From the NCBI RefSeq assembly GCF_900112395.1, contig NZ_FOLN01000006.1, forward strand, positions 1 to 64,000: DNA of 64,000 bases, read 5' to 3'. The notes under the pieces were generated by a model, which was not told where the DNA came from, did not search any database, and saw only the letters and a program-made list of their open reading frames with translations. Positions 25,913-35,320 of the stretch are shown piece by piece. The number at the start of each line of letters is the position of its first letter. The stretch's first letter is position 1. This stretch comes from Algibacter lectus (lineage in GTDB: Bacteria; Bacteroidota; Bacteroidia; Flavobacteriales; Flavobacteriaceae). Position numbers and translations under genes: made by a program.

Positions 25913-28384
25913 TTATTGTTTTACAATACGCTTAATAAACTCATTATTTCCTACCTTAACTTTAAGTAAATAAATTCCCGAAGAAAGTTTGGAAACATTG
26001 ATTTCTGAGGATGTTCCACTAATATTTTTCGTTAACAAAACTCTTCCGTTTAAATCGTAAACATTAACGCTTGCTTGGTTAAGTTGTTTACTTTTTATTG
26101 CTATTAATCCGTTAGTTGGGTTTGGATATATATTAAAATCTAACGTTTGTTCTATATTGTTTACGTTTAATGTTACGGATACCATAATAGTACCGAACTC
26201 CTTCCAAACATCAGCCGCTTCATAAGCCGCTTTAGCTTCTTCACTTGGCACAAACAACGTCGCATCCGCAAGATTTACACCGGAAAACTCAGAAGCTGTT
26301 ATTGCAGCTGGAACTGGATTTAAAACTTTTACAGTACTTAAATTATTAAGGTTTAAAAATGCGCTAGCACCAATAGAAGTTACATTTTCGGGAAGAATTA
26401 TAGATGTTATACCCGTGGCATCTCTAAAAGTTTGCGACGGAATTTCGGTTAACAAAGTTGAAGCCGATAAGTCTACCGTTTCTAAATTTGTCATTCCTCT
26501 AAAAACACTTGTTCCCATAGTTGATAATGTACTCGGTGTTGTTAAAGATGTTACACTTGAGTTACCGTTAAACGCTCCGCTACCTAAAGATTCTGCACTA
26601 CTCATAATATCAGTTATCTCAAGAAGTGTAGTAGCAACAAAAAAGCCTCTGCCATCAATTACCGTGATACCATTTGTTGTTGTAAATGTTACCCCTGTTA
26701 AACTTCCACCTCTAAACGCTTGATAGCCTATTGATGTAACTGTACTTGGTAATTTAATAGTTTCTGTGCTACTGCCGTTGAAAGCATTATCTCCTATTCT
26801 AGTAACCGTAAATGGCGTTTCTGTTTCTGGGCTTGTTGCTGTACTTGGCACAACCACATTAACTAACGAGCTAGATATAACCTCGGCTTCGTAAGGGTCT
26901 AAATTCGTTACTTTATATTCTATATCTTCAACTATAAATGTATCACCAATAGTATTTTGCTCTGGTTCTACAACTACAATATTATCACAGTCAGATACCG
27001 TATTAATAGTATTTCCTGTACCATTATCTGTAACTGTACCGGTGGTATTAATAATGCAAGAGCTTACTGTAGATAAAATTTCAACAGGCATATCTGTACA
27101 AGTATTTAAAACGGTTCCAGAAGTTGATGTACTTCCTAATGGTGAAAATGGATTAGCTCCCGATGGTCTGGTAGCTCCTAATAAAATAGGATGCACTTGC
27201 GGGCGAGTAACATCATTCCACTTTTTAAGTGTTACGTCATGGTTATCCCCTCCAATAGTTGCAATAGCATGTAACGTAGTTGTTGCCACATTTTCCATTA
27301 AAGAAAGCTCTACGGTTGAAGCACCACCGTTAAGGTATAATAACGGTCCATTAACAGCATCACCTCTACTATTTTCAATAGTTACTTCTTCCACTTGATA
27401 ACCTGCTTCGCAACCTGTAGCTTCACAGTTTTGCATTAATACATCGCCTCCATATCTAGTAAAAGCAAAACCTGAACGTGTGTTTTTGGCAACGCAATTA
27501 ATAAGTGTAATAGCGCCTGTAGTATGCCCATCAACGCCACCTGCACCGTATGAACGATATCCAACTTCACTTAATGATTTTGTATAACCCGGCGTAATAA
27601 CTTTATTCCCCTCATAATTAGTATAAACTGCTGCAAAATCTCTATCGAAAGCTGGTCCTGATGTTTCAGCTAACATATCATCGGTTGTTCTCGTTGTTGA
27701 TTCCGCATGGCAATCTTCAAAAAGCACATTTCTTCCGCCTTGAATAAAGAATAAATGTCCAAATGCCTGCGAGTAAATAGAGCAGCCTTTAATAGTAATA
27801 TTTAATCCCTCAACCAGTAAACCACTATGCTTACGTAAGCTAACTAGGTTACCGTCTCCTTTCCCTAAAAGATCTCCATAACCGTAAGGATAAGAACCAT
27901 TTATATTTAATGTAACACCTTCCATGATATTGTTTTCTCCTGCAATAGTCACAGATTGCATGCCAGGGCTTGAAGGTGCCGAATTCCCAATATCGGTTAC
28001 TGTTAAGCCTTTAATGTTTACAAAATCCCCTGTAACATATAACTCAATAATACGAGTGCCATAATCATTTAAAAGCTCTGAATTTATTTCAATAGTAACA
28101 CCTGTTAAATCGAAATTATTATTACTTCCGCTGAATTCAATCATAGCCTGCCTATTGTTCGCATCAGGAACCGTATTCTCAATAACCTCAGGCATTAAGT
28201 AATCTTCCATTTGATAAATACCTGGAGCCATAACTATATTTTGGTTTGAATTGCCAGCCGCAGTAGCAAGCTCAGCAACACTAGAAATTGTTGTTTGCCC
28301 AATTGCTCCAAAAGTGGCAAAAAGCGTTAATGATAAAACGAATAACATTTTATTCATTTTAAATAATTGTAATGTTGTTTTCAT
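25913..28384 (-). CDS. Secreted beta-helix protein with BspA-type repeats and T9SS sorting domain
   Basis: An 823-residue protein. A signal peptide (to about residue 29) precedes a right-handed beta-helix (about 35-480) bearing the motifs GSYPYGYGD (163-171), FGHLFFIQ (208-215) and RTTDDML (232-238), shared with the two beta-helix proteins at 45-48 kb. It then has BspA-like LRR_5 repeats (about 485-735; FTVTRIGDNAFNGSS, VTSIGYQAF) and a C-terminal type A sorting domain (NIYPNPTNG... SSGIYLLKVKVGNNEFIKRIVKQ). T9SS export would place it on the surface or outside. The beta-helix part is probably an enzyme, but PL6 catalytic motifs were not recognised. It has its own operator and terminator. Confidence 0.7.
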   Translation of the reverse strand: MKTTLQLFKMNKMLFVLSLTLFATFGAIGQTTISSVAELATAAGNSNQNIVMAPGIYQMEDYLMPEVIENTVPDANNRQAMIEFSGSNNNFDLTGVTIEINSELLNDYGTRIIELYVTGDFVNIKGLTVTDIGNSAPSSPGMQSVTIAGENNIMEGVTLNINGSYPYGYGDLLGKGDGNLVSLRKHSGLLVEGLNITIKGCSIYSQAFGHLFFIQGGRNVLFEDCHAESTTRTTDDMLAETSGPAFDRDFAAVYTNYEGNKVITPGYTKSLSEVGYRSYGAGGVDGHTTGAITLINCVAKNTRSGFAFTRYGGDVLMQNCEATGCEAGYQVEEVTIENSRGDAVNGPLLYLNGGASTVELSLMENVATTTLHAIATIGGDNHDVTLKKWNDVTRPQVHPILLGATRPSGANPFSPLGSTSTSGTVLNTCTDMPVEILSTVSSCIINTTGTVTDNGTGNTINTVSDCDNIVVVEPEQNTIGDTFIVEDIEYKVTNLDPYEAEVISSSLVNVVVPSTATSPETETPFTVTRIGDNAFNGSSTETIKLPSTVTSIGYQAFRGGSLTGVTFTTTNGITVIDGRGFFVATTLLEITDIMSSAESLGSGAFNGNSSVTSLTTPSTLSTMGTSVFRGMTNLETVDLSASTLLTEIPSQTFRDATGITSIILPENVTSIGASAFLNLNNLSTVKVLNPVPAAITASEFSGVNLADATLFVPSEEAKAAYEAADVWKEFGTIMVSVTLNVNNIEQTLDFNIYPNPTNGLIAIKSKQLNQASVNVYDLNGRVLLTKNISGTSSEINVSKLSSGIYLLKVKVGNNEFIKRIVKQ

Positions 28385-28414
28385 ACGTTTAGTTTATGGT
28401 TATTTAGTTGATAG

Positions 28415-28479
28415 TAAACTTACCATTAACCATAGCTTAATTCTATAAATTATTACTTCATCACTTTAAATTATTGCTT
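28415..28479 (-). promoter_or_regulatory. Direct-repeat operator pair and -7 box, unit 3 (beta-helix/BspA gene)
   Basis: Half-sites start at 28444 (TATAAATTATTACTT) and 28465 (TTTAAATTATTGCTT), 21 bp apart. On the minus strand TAAGTTTA (plus 28415-28422), one base from TAnnTTTG, follows after exactly 21 bp. The coding start is at 28384. Confidence 0.65.
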
Positions 28480-28521
28480 TTTAAAGACTTGAAATCCTAT
28501 AAACTAAAAAAAGTCTTACAT

Positions 28522-28556
28522 AAAAAAAGTTCTACCAAATAAATTTGATAGAACTT
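28522..28556 (-). terminator. Rho-independent terminator of the 1452-residue gene
   Basis: AAGTTCTA at 28527-28534 pairs with TAGAACTT at 28549-28556, and the stem continues inward after one mismatch (CAAAT with ATTTG). On the minus strand a run of seven A-complement T follows. It lies about 40 bp after the stop at 28597. Confidence 0.75.
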
Positions 28557-28596
28557 CTCACTTTAAATAATGATTGAATTGGTTGGTTAATACGAA

Positions 28597-31500
28597 TTAC
28601 AACTTCACTATTTTTCTTGTTATATTTTTCGATGTATCGGAAATCATAAGCATATAAATACCGCTGTTTAATTGAGACACATCTAGTTTTATGTTATTCG
28701 ATTTTGGTTTAGTTTCCAAAACTTTCTGACCACTTAAAGCAAAAACCTTAATACTAGTTTTATTTAAATTTAAGTTAGCTGAACCTAATGAAATATTAAG
28801 CGCATTTGAAACTGGATTTGGATACATACTGATAATAGTATCTTCGGCATTAACATTTAACGATGTTCCAGCATATTCGATAACCAATTCCGGGACTGTT
28901 TCGCCAAGTTCTTTTGTGTAAAAATCGATACCAACACCACTATTCGCAGGGTCTTTAACAGCAAACGTGATCACCTTATCTCCGTTAGCTTCTTGAGCTA
29001 CATAAGATGATACATCCCATTCACACCATGTACTTGCAGCTGTTGTAATTTCAGATCTCGCATTAGAATAGTCCGGTTTATTATTCCATGTTATTCCTGT
29101 TTCCGTCCAACTATCATCAGCCACATCATACACTGTTCTTAAGTCTCTATATCGTGTTCTTTGATATAACCTAAGCTTTGCTGAAATCACATCTCCAGGA
29201 AGTGTGCTTAAATTGAATTTTAAAATAGCATAACGCGCATCTACTTTTGTAACCATCGATGTTGCTTCTCCAAAATTATCATTTGCTTTTCCTTCATGCA
29301 CATACGTATCGGCATTGGCACCTAAACTCAAAGTACCAGCAACCATAGGCACAACGGTTAATTCTTGTGAAACGCTAGGCGCTTCATTAAAAACAGCATC
29401 ACCTTCTTGTGTTGCAGTGATAGTGGTTTTTCCCAATCCAACAATATGAACCATACCATCTACAATTGTTGCAACTGACGTGTTTGAACTTGAATAGCTC
29501 ACACTTAAATCTGAAGTAGCTGTAGCTTCTGGATCAAAATCGTCCCCATCTAATAGTTTATTTGATATTGTAAAAAACTGAATAGTTTGATCTTGTTTTA
29601 CAATTCCTGTTTCAGTTAAAGTAAAATTATCTAATTTGAAAGCATTAGAAACTCCTGAAAAATAAATTTTTAAACTTTGAACACCTTTTTCTAATTGAAT
29701 ATCTTCTGCAATAACATAATCTTTCCAATCGGAATCTCCCTCAGAATGAGGTGCTCCAAATGGCACGGCTTGTTCTATTGTTTTTTCTTCACCTCCAAAA
29801 CTAAATTTAACAGCACCTCCTGCTTGAGAAGCAGCATATTTAATACTAATACTGTAAATAGCAGTCTCTGGCACCGAAACCGTATAGGTTAACCATTCTC
29901 CAGCTTCTATGTCTGTTAAATTATATCCTCCAGTTGCTATAGTTTCAACATCTACGTTGTCCATCATTCGGTATGCTCCACCTGAATTCCCAACGCTTAA
30001 ATCGTTATAAATTCGACCTTCACCATGTTGTAATGGATCGTAATCAAAGTTTTCCGCTTCAATAACTTCTGCTATAGTATGTACTGCATAATCGGGCAAA
30101 CCATTAACATCAAAACCTATTATTGGATCTCCAAAACATTCTACGGGTCTACGAAACGTAAGTGCCCCCCAACCAATGGCATCATTACTCCATCCTGCTT
30201 TTTCGTAACCTCCTAATTCAATCGATTTATCTCTTGCACGTTGGGTCCATTTAGCTTCTTCTTCAGTTTTAAAACCTCTACCAATGTAATGGGCAGTAGA
30301 CATTTCCCAATTTGGACGAATGGACGTAAAACCACCAATACCATCAGGACTCATAGATTTAGAATACCATCTCCCGGTTCTATCAAATCCTGTTATAAAG
30401 TTATCAGGTTCCCAAGCAGTGGTTTGATCTGGGTAAGACGCTAAAGCCGTTACATTATATTTCAATGAAAATTCTAGACCTTTTAAAAATCGATCATCCT
30501 CATGACTATATAAATCATCACCTTGATTCCACGCCATTTCTGCCATAGAACCTAATAAACCTAGACCAAACATAACGTGGGCTTGATCTCTAGAAGATTC
30601 TTGACATTGTCCGTTTTCGTATATATAATTAGTCATCACCTCGTTATATCCATAATTCGCTTCGGTATAACCACGATCAATACCGTAAGTATCTGAGTGT
30701 TCTCCAACTGCGGTAGGCACTTCACCACTTGTATTTGGTCCTGCAGGATATGCTAAATCTCCTGTGTGCTCATCTAAAGTACCTTTAATATAGTGATATG
30801 CACGATTGTACATAGTTTCGTTATCTAAAAAGATACCCATAGCCATTACAGTACGCCAGCCTGAAAGACCTTGATTTCCATGTCTTACAGGATCTCCTAA
30901 ATAAGATTTCCAGTAAAAGGTTGCATTATTTCTAATATCTGCAGGCTCTGTAGTAGTAGAATATCCTGGGTACACCAACATATCTTTAAAAGCTTGTACA
31001 TCTGCAGCTTCCCAACCTGGGTAAGTACTTTTGATAATTTCCGCTGCTTCTACCATAATGTATGCCACTCCTCCACTTAAAGCCTCAGTTCCTCCACTAG
31101 TTACCGATGTTAAATTAGACCAAGCTTTAAAAATTTCAACGGCTTTATCGGCATGTCTTGTGTCTCCTGTAATATACCAACGGATGGCATTGTAATAAGC
31201 CGCTCGAATATCACTATTCCAAGCGCCATAGTTTACACCAGAGTCTCTACCTAATTCGGTAAAAGTTTCATCACCTTGTACTACATAATCATAACTCGAT
31301 TTAGAATCTAAAACCATATCTTGATACGAGGCGTACCAAGGATCAACTTCTGCTTCAACCATATATTTCATACGGTCTAAATCTGATTTTTTATGAGAAA
31401 TACCTGGATGAATAAATTGAGCGCGAGCCACAGTAGGCACCGTTGGTAATGCATAAGTTGCTGGATCGTTCTGGAAATTTTTAGAATCGACATCGGTTAC

Positions 31501-32955
31501 CTTTAACCAATACCAATATTGCGTTCCGTTTTCCACGGAAGTATCTGTATAACTCGTTCCTGTTAAACCGTTTTTAATCAATTGGCGTCCACTAGCATTA
31601 TCATCAGTATCTCTAAAAACACCTACATTTTGAATGTCTATATTTTCAATATCCCAATCTAAAGTTACAAAACCATCTCCTGCTGTTGCAGAAAGCTCAA
31701 CGCTTGGTTCTCCAGATGATGGATTAGCACTCGCCGCATTAGAATTTATAGTGTTTTCTGAAATATCGCTCGCTTTAATCCAGTACCAGTAATCTGTACC
31801 TCCAACAACCGAATTATCGGTATACGTTGTTCCAGACACATTACTCGCAATTAAAGTACGTCCGCTAGCATCAGCATCTGTATCTCTAAAAACATCTTGT
31901 CTAACGGTTGTTACGTTATCTAAAGTCCAATTTAATTCCACAGTATTAATACCTGATGTAGCACTAAGTAAAATACGAGTTTGATTGGTTTGATAAGCAC
32001 AGTTAACACTTGCATCAGAAATATTACCAGATTCGTTTACACCACCTGGCAAGCTATAGTCTGCACTATCATCATCCGTATCATTTCCGTAGGCATTATT
32101 ATCAGTTACAATTCCGGTAACACCGTTAACACCACTTATACCTTCTAATGTATTATTTGAAACACAGTTTCTTCTAATATCAATATTTGTTGTTGGCACA
32201 CCTTCGGAATTAGCTAAAATCCCCACATTACCATTATTTTGCACAATACAATCGTACACTAAGTAACCATCGGTATTTGCTGCACGAACACCTCTAAAAT
32301 AGTTGCCCGACATCTCACAGTTGTAAATTTTAATATCCTCACTGTAAGAAATATTAATACCATTTGCCGATGTAGAATTTAAAAACCGACTATCTCTAAC
32401 TTCTGCACCATATACACGACGTAAGTACATGTTATGTGCAAAACCTTCTTGTCCTGCCGTTCCGTTTTCATCAAACAAACAATCTTTTACTAACAAGTTT
32501 TTTGTTCCTTTAATATGAACACCCCAACCCGTTTTTGTACAATGCACATTTAAAATCTGGACATTATCATGTTCCACATCATCATTAGCTGTAATTTCTA
32601 TTCCTCCACCATTTGCGGCATTGGTACCTTCTATAGCCAAATTTTGAATAATGAGATTCACTAAATTTTCTGAATCTGCAATAATCATTTTCATGTTTAC
32701 CGTAGTTTTAAGTAAACTAGCCCACTGGCCTTCACCTTGTAAAGTGACATTACTTTTCATTCTAACAGGTACAGTAATATTATGTGTTCCCGCAGCGAGC
32801 GTTACAACACCACCTCCACTTGCGGCGACATTATCGATTGCGGTTTGAATATCGCCTCCTGGAGATACCATTTCATCGGTTGCCCATATGGATAGGGATA
32901 AAAAAAAGAAACAAACGAAACACATCGAATGTTTAAAAAAATAATAGTTCTTCAT
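28597..32955 (-). CDS. Multidomain secreted protein: beta-helix, FN3-like repeats, alginate-lyase-like domain, CBM6, DNRLRE, T9SS sorting
   Basis: A 1452-residue protein. After a signal peptide come a right-handed beta-helix (about 28-320), two FN3-like repeats (325-415, 416-505; each with a YWYWxK motif), an alpha/alpha alginate-lyase-like domain (about 512-935; YNAIRWYITGDTRHADKA, CQESSRDQAHVMFGLGLLG, NWEMSTAHYIGRGF), a CBM6-type carbohydrate-binding module (about 964-1114), an Ig-like segment (1118-1203), a DNRLRE domain (1207-1362) and a T9SS type A sorting domain (1370-1452). The lyase-like region resembles Pfam Alginate_lyase, which includes PL5- and PL38-type lyases. The linkage cut is unknown. 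It is a single-gene unit with its own operator and terminator and is the best candidate for the initial depolymerase. Confidence 0.75.
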   Translation of the reverse strand: MKNYYFFKHSMCFVCFFFLSLSIWATDEMVSPGGDIQTAIDNVAASGGGVVTLAAGTHNITVPVRMKSNVTLQGEGQWASLLKTTVNMKMIIADSENLVNLIIQNLAIEGTNAANGGGIEITANDDVEHDNVQILNVHCTKTGWGVHIKGTKNLLVKDCLFDENGTAGQEGFAHNMYLRRVYGAEVRDSRFLNSTSANGINISYSEDIKIYNCEMSGNYFRGVRAANTDGYLVYDCIVQNNGNVGILANSEGVPTTNIDIRRNCVSNNTLEGISGVNGVTGIVTDNNAYGNDTDDDSADYSLPGGVNESGNISDASVNCAYQTNQTRILLSATSGINTVELNWTLDNVTTVRQDVFRDTDADASGRTLIASNVSGTTYTDNSVVGGTDYWYWIKASDISENTINSNAASANPSSGEPSVELSATAGDGFVTLDWDIENIDIQNVGVFRDTDDNASGRQLIKNGLTGTSYTDTSVENGTQYWYWLKVTDVDSKNFQNDPATYALPTVPTVARAQFIHPGISHKKSDLDRMKYMVEAEVDPWYASYQDMVLDSKSSYDYVVQGDETFTELGRDSGVNYGAWNSDIRAAYYNAIRWYITGDTRHADKAVEIFKAWSNLTSVTSGGTEALSGGVAYIMVEAAEIIKSTYPGWEAADVQAFKDMLVYPGYSTTTEPADIRNNATFYWKSYLGDPVRHGNQGLSGWRTVMAMGIFLDNETMYNRAYHYIKGTLDEHTGDLAYPAGPNTSGEVPTAVGEHSDTYGIDRGYTEANYGYNEVMTNYIYENGQCQESSRDQAHVMFGLGLLGSMAEMAWNQGDDLYSHEDDRFLKGLEFSLKYNVTALASYPDQTTAWEPDNFITGFDRTGRWYSKSMSPDGIGGFTSIRPNWEMSTAHYIGRGFKTEEEAKWTQRARDKSIELGGYEKAGWSNDAIGWGALTFRRPVECFGDPIIGFDVNGLPDYAVHTIAEVIEAENFDYDPLQHGEGRIYNDLSVGNSGGAYRMMDNVDVETIATGGYNLTDIEAGEWLTYTVSVPETAIYSISIKYAASQAGGAVKFSFGGEEKTIEQAVPFGAPHSEGDSDWKDYVIAEDIQLEKGVQSLKIYFSGVSNAFKLDNFTLTETGIVKQDQTIQFFTISNKLLDGDDFDPEATATSDLSVSYSSSNTSVATIVDGMVHIVGLGKTTITATQEGDAVFNEAPSVSQELTVVPMVAGTLSLGANADTYVHEGKANDNFGEATSMVTKVDARYAILKFNLSTLPGDVISAKLRLYQRTRYRDLRTVYDVADDSWTETGITWNNKPDYSNARSEITTAASTWCEWDVSSYVAQEANGDKVITFAVKDPANSGVGIDFYTKELGETVPELVIEYAGTSLNVNAEDTIISMYPNPVSNALNISLGSANLNLNKTSIKVFALSGQKVLETKPKSNNIKLDVSQLNSGIYMLMISDTSKNITRKIVKL

Positions 32956-33079
32956 TCTTTAATTAGTTTAGAAAGAAGGCCTTACTCTGGTAACATTTGG
33001 GGTATTAAGAATAAATAGGCTACCTGCGTAGCATACTTAAAATGGTTATGTAATGATATTATTTTGAAAGCAGAATTCT

Positions 33080-33115
33080 TATAAATTATAGTTCTTTGCC
33101 TATAAACTAAAGTTC
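33080..33115 (-). promoter_or_regulatory. Direct-repeat operator pair, unit 4 (1452-residue gene)
   Basis: This is the best-matching pair. TATAAATTATAGTTC at 33080 and TATAAACTAAAGTTC at 33101 lie 21 bp apart, and both are followed by TTT. The coding start is at 32955. The box at the expected downstream distance (TATCATTA on the minus strand, plus 33051-33058) fits TAnnTTTG poorly. Confidence 0.65.
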
Positions 33116-33152
33116 TTTTTTGAAGATTAATTCGTACAGCAACTGGTATAAA

Positions 33153-33185
33153 CAAAAAAAGCCTGCTTATAGAAAAGCAGACTTT
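33153..33185 (-). terminator. Rho-independent terminator of the sulfatase-esterase transcript
   Basis: GCCTGCTT at 33161-33168 pairs with AAGCAGAC at 33175-33182, with one G-U pair in the minus-strand RNA. It is flanked on the minus strand by AAA before and seven T after. It lies about 80 bp after the stop at 33264. Confidence 0.75.
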
Positions 33186-33263
33186 AGTATTTTATTTTTT
33201 GAGCATTTTACTTTTGAAAAGTAATCCGCTTATAAAAAGTGTGATTTTATAACACAATAAACT

Positions 33264-34244
33264 TTAATGCTTCACTGTTTTAGATTCGTAGAATTCGTAA
33301 AAGTAACTCCAACTAAATGTTTCTCCTGGCGTTACCTTAATATCGATATAAGTTTCCGGACATATGGTTCTTGCCGTTCCCCAAAGTCGGAATCTAGAAA
33401 GTGGTTGATCTCCAGTAATTTTAACGCCTGCTCCTGTTTTAGAATTATGTATACTAACATCAAAATTATCGACATTGTTATTCAAACCATTCAAGTGTTT
33501 AATAGCAATAGATTCATCGCCAATAATATCTCTTTTAAAAACTAAACGTTTGTCTTCAATTTCAAAAATATCACCTAAACCACGGCCAATCCCTGAAACT
33601 TCAACAGGAAAAATCATTTCGAAATCTTTACCAATTGTTTCATTATCGATCACCAAAAAATTATGATTGAAGCCGAAAGTTTTAATCTGATGTTTCCCTG
33701 TGTTTTTTAAAACATGAGAAATCACCATTTTTTGTTCATGTTCTATAAGCTTAATAATTTTGGTATATTGATATGAAACCTTGTCGGTGTTTAGAATATG
33801 AATAAATTCAACTTCGTTACCTTTAACTTTTATGCTGCGTTTTCCCGGATTTACAATCTCGTAATTTTTAAAATCACTATAATTTTCATTTGAAGTTTTT
33901 TTAAGCGCACCAACTCCAATTTTCACAAAACTTTCTCCAATTACAACATCATTATAATTTAAAGGCGCATAAGCCTCGACAGGCCCCATAATGGTGGCGA
34001 ATGCTGGCGGATTATCAGCATCGAACCATTGGCCAAAATAAGTATGTCCATTAAATTCTAAGTTAGAAATAACGCCAGACCAATCAAACCGAGTGCCTTT
34101 GTAATAACCATTTTCAGCATCTGGTAAATACAAATTAGCTTTAATAATCCCGTTGCTAATTTCAACCTCTGGGTATTTTATATCCTGACTATTTCCATGG
34201 AAAACGCCGAATAATATAGCAAAAAGAATATAAATACCTTTCAT
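33264..34244 (-). CDS. Secreted beta-sandwich protein, aldose-epimerase-like (function unknown)
   Basis: A 326-residue protein with signal peptide (ILFAILFGVFHGNSQ). It is beta-rich throughout, with SNGIIKANLYLPDAENGYYKGTRFDWSGVI near the start, GFNHNFLVID in the middle and PLSRFRLWGTARTICPETYIDI near the end. Recurring His, Asn and Arg residues in these segments resemble galactose-mutarotase superfamily proteins, but I cannot fix a family. It is the last gene before a clear terminator, following the esterase and sulfatase genes, so it is probably part of the degradation pathway, perhaps as an epimerase or sugar-binding protein. Confidence 0.6.
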   Translation of the reverse strand: MKGIYILFAILFGVFHGNSQDIKYPEVEISNGIIKANLYLPDAENGYYKGTRFDWSGVISNLEFNGHTYFGQWFDADNPPAFATIMGPVEAYAPLNYNDVVIGESFVKIGVGALKKTSNENYSDFKNYEIVNPGKRSIKVKGNEVEFIHILNTDKVSYQYTKIIKLIEHEQKMVISHVLKNTGKHQIKTFGFNHNFLVIDNETIGKDFEMIFPVEVSGIGRGLGDIFEIEDKRLVFKRDIIGDESIAIKHLNGLNNNVDNFDVSIHNSKTGAGVKITGDQPLSRFRLWGTARTICPETYIDIKVTPGETFSWSYFYEFYESKTVKH

Positions 34245-34307
34245 TTTAAAATACCTCGTTTAATTTCTATCGTTTAAATATTTCTTTTATTCTGAATTAT
34301 ATATAGC

Positions 34308-35261
34308 CTAATTAGTCTCTCCTAAATGAGAAAGCATAAAACTGCTGCAACGCTCGGCAATACCTTCAAAAGACGGAGATATATTTTTACCAGACATGCT
34401 ATGCCCAGCATTTTTAACAGCTAGCAATTGTACATCGGCATTTTTTTCTTTGGCAACTTCCATCATGTAAAGAGAGTTAATAATAGGAAGCGTAGTATCC
34501 TTTTCGCCGTGTACCAATAAAATAGGCAAACTGTTTTCATCTAAAAACTCAGTAGGACTCATCAAGCGTGCTAGCTCTGGTTTTTCTTCTAGAGTTCCAC
34601 CCAATAAACGATTGAAAAGTTTACCATTTTCAAAAATAGAATTTGGTCTAATATCAGGATTTAGGCATGATGTAAACGGGAAAAAAGAAGTTACAAACTT
34701 ATATTTTGGATGAATATCTGCCAAACTCGGGTCGCCAGGAAAAGGTGCGTCTGGAGCTAAAGCTGTAACCAAACTCAGGTGCCCTCCTGCAGAACCACCC
34801 CAAATGCCATATTCTTCTTTATCTAATTTATAGTCAACTGCATTTTTTAGAAGAAATCGCGCAGCATCTTTACAATCTACCACAGACTCGTACGATGTTA
34901 CAGGTTTTTTCGCTAATCGGTAATCTATGGTTGCACACACTATACCGTTATCTAAAAGGGTTTGCAATGTACCTAAAAAAGAATCTCTGAAAATATTTTC
35001 TTTTACACCTCCAGCCCAACCACCTCCGTGAACAAACACAACCCATGGGTTTTCATCCTGAAGTACATCGGCATTAGGATAAAAAACATCCATGACTAAA
35101 GGTTTCCCATTGACTGTTTTATATACAACGTCTTTTTTATAGTTTTCCCCCTCTACAAAACCGAAATCGGCTGGTGCCTGGCCATGTAAAATAGAAACAC
35201 TTAAAAGAAAAAAAGTAAGCATCATAAAGGCGAAATAAACAGGTGTTTTTATTGATTTCAT
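34308..35261 (-). CDS. Alpha/beta-hydrolase carbohydrate esterase (BD-FAE/CE-like)
   Basis: A secreted alpha/beta hydrolase of about 317 residues. The ATG at 35261 (MKSIKTPVYFAFMMLTFFLL) gives a normal signal peptide, and the longer TTG-started frame is rejected. The oxyanion motif HGGGWAGG is followed by the nucleophile elbow GGSAGGH, the acid in HGEKDTTLP and the catalytic His in NAGHSM. This set is typical of the BD-FAE/acetyl-xylan-esterase group. It would remove acyl groups from the glycan, complementing the SASA and SGNH esterases. Confidence 0.8.
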   Translation of the reverse strand: MKSIKTPVYFAFMMLTFFLLSVSILHGQAPADFGFVEGENYKKDVVYKTVNGKPLVMDVFYPNADVLQDENPWVVFVHGGGWAGGVKENIFRDSFLGTLQTLLDNGIVCATIDYRLAKKPVTSYESVVDCKDAARFLLKNAVDYKLDKEEYGIWGGSAGGHLSLVTALAPDAPFPGDPSLADIHPKYKFVTSFFPFTSCLNPDIRPNSIFENGKLFNRLLGGTLEEKPELARLMSPTEFLDENSLPILLVHGEKDTTLPIINSLYMMEVAKEKNADVQLLAVKNAGHSMSGKNISPSFEGIAERCSSFMLSHLGETN

Positions 35262-35320
35262 ATAACTTGAATTAAAGTAAAAAAGTCTCAACTTTATTTA
35301 TGTTGAGACTTTTATAAATA

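Larger units (their letters stand above)
32956..33263. other. Intergenic region with one operator and one terminator, no gene
   Basis: This 308-bp spacer holds the direct-repeat pair for the 1452-residue gene and, nearer 33264, the terminator of the upstream sulfatase-esterase transcript. No protein-like frame was found. Confidence 0.6.

Noticed and set aside
26415-26723. Plus-strand open frames inside the large minus-strand genes, such as those at 3662-4030, 26415-26723 and 27042-27398
   Set aside because: They lie wholly within well-supported minus-strand genes, have no protein-like motifs and are antisense shadows.
34308-35291. Longer start of the alpha/beta-hydrolase at 35291
   Set aside because: It would begin with TTG and put ten extra residues before a normal signal peptide; the ATG at 35261 fits better.
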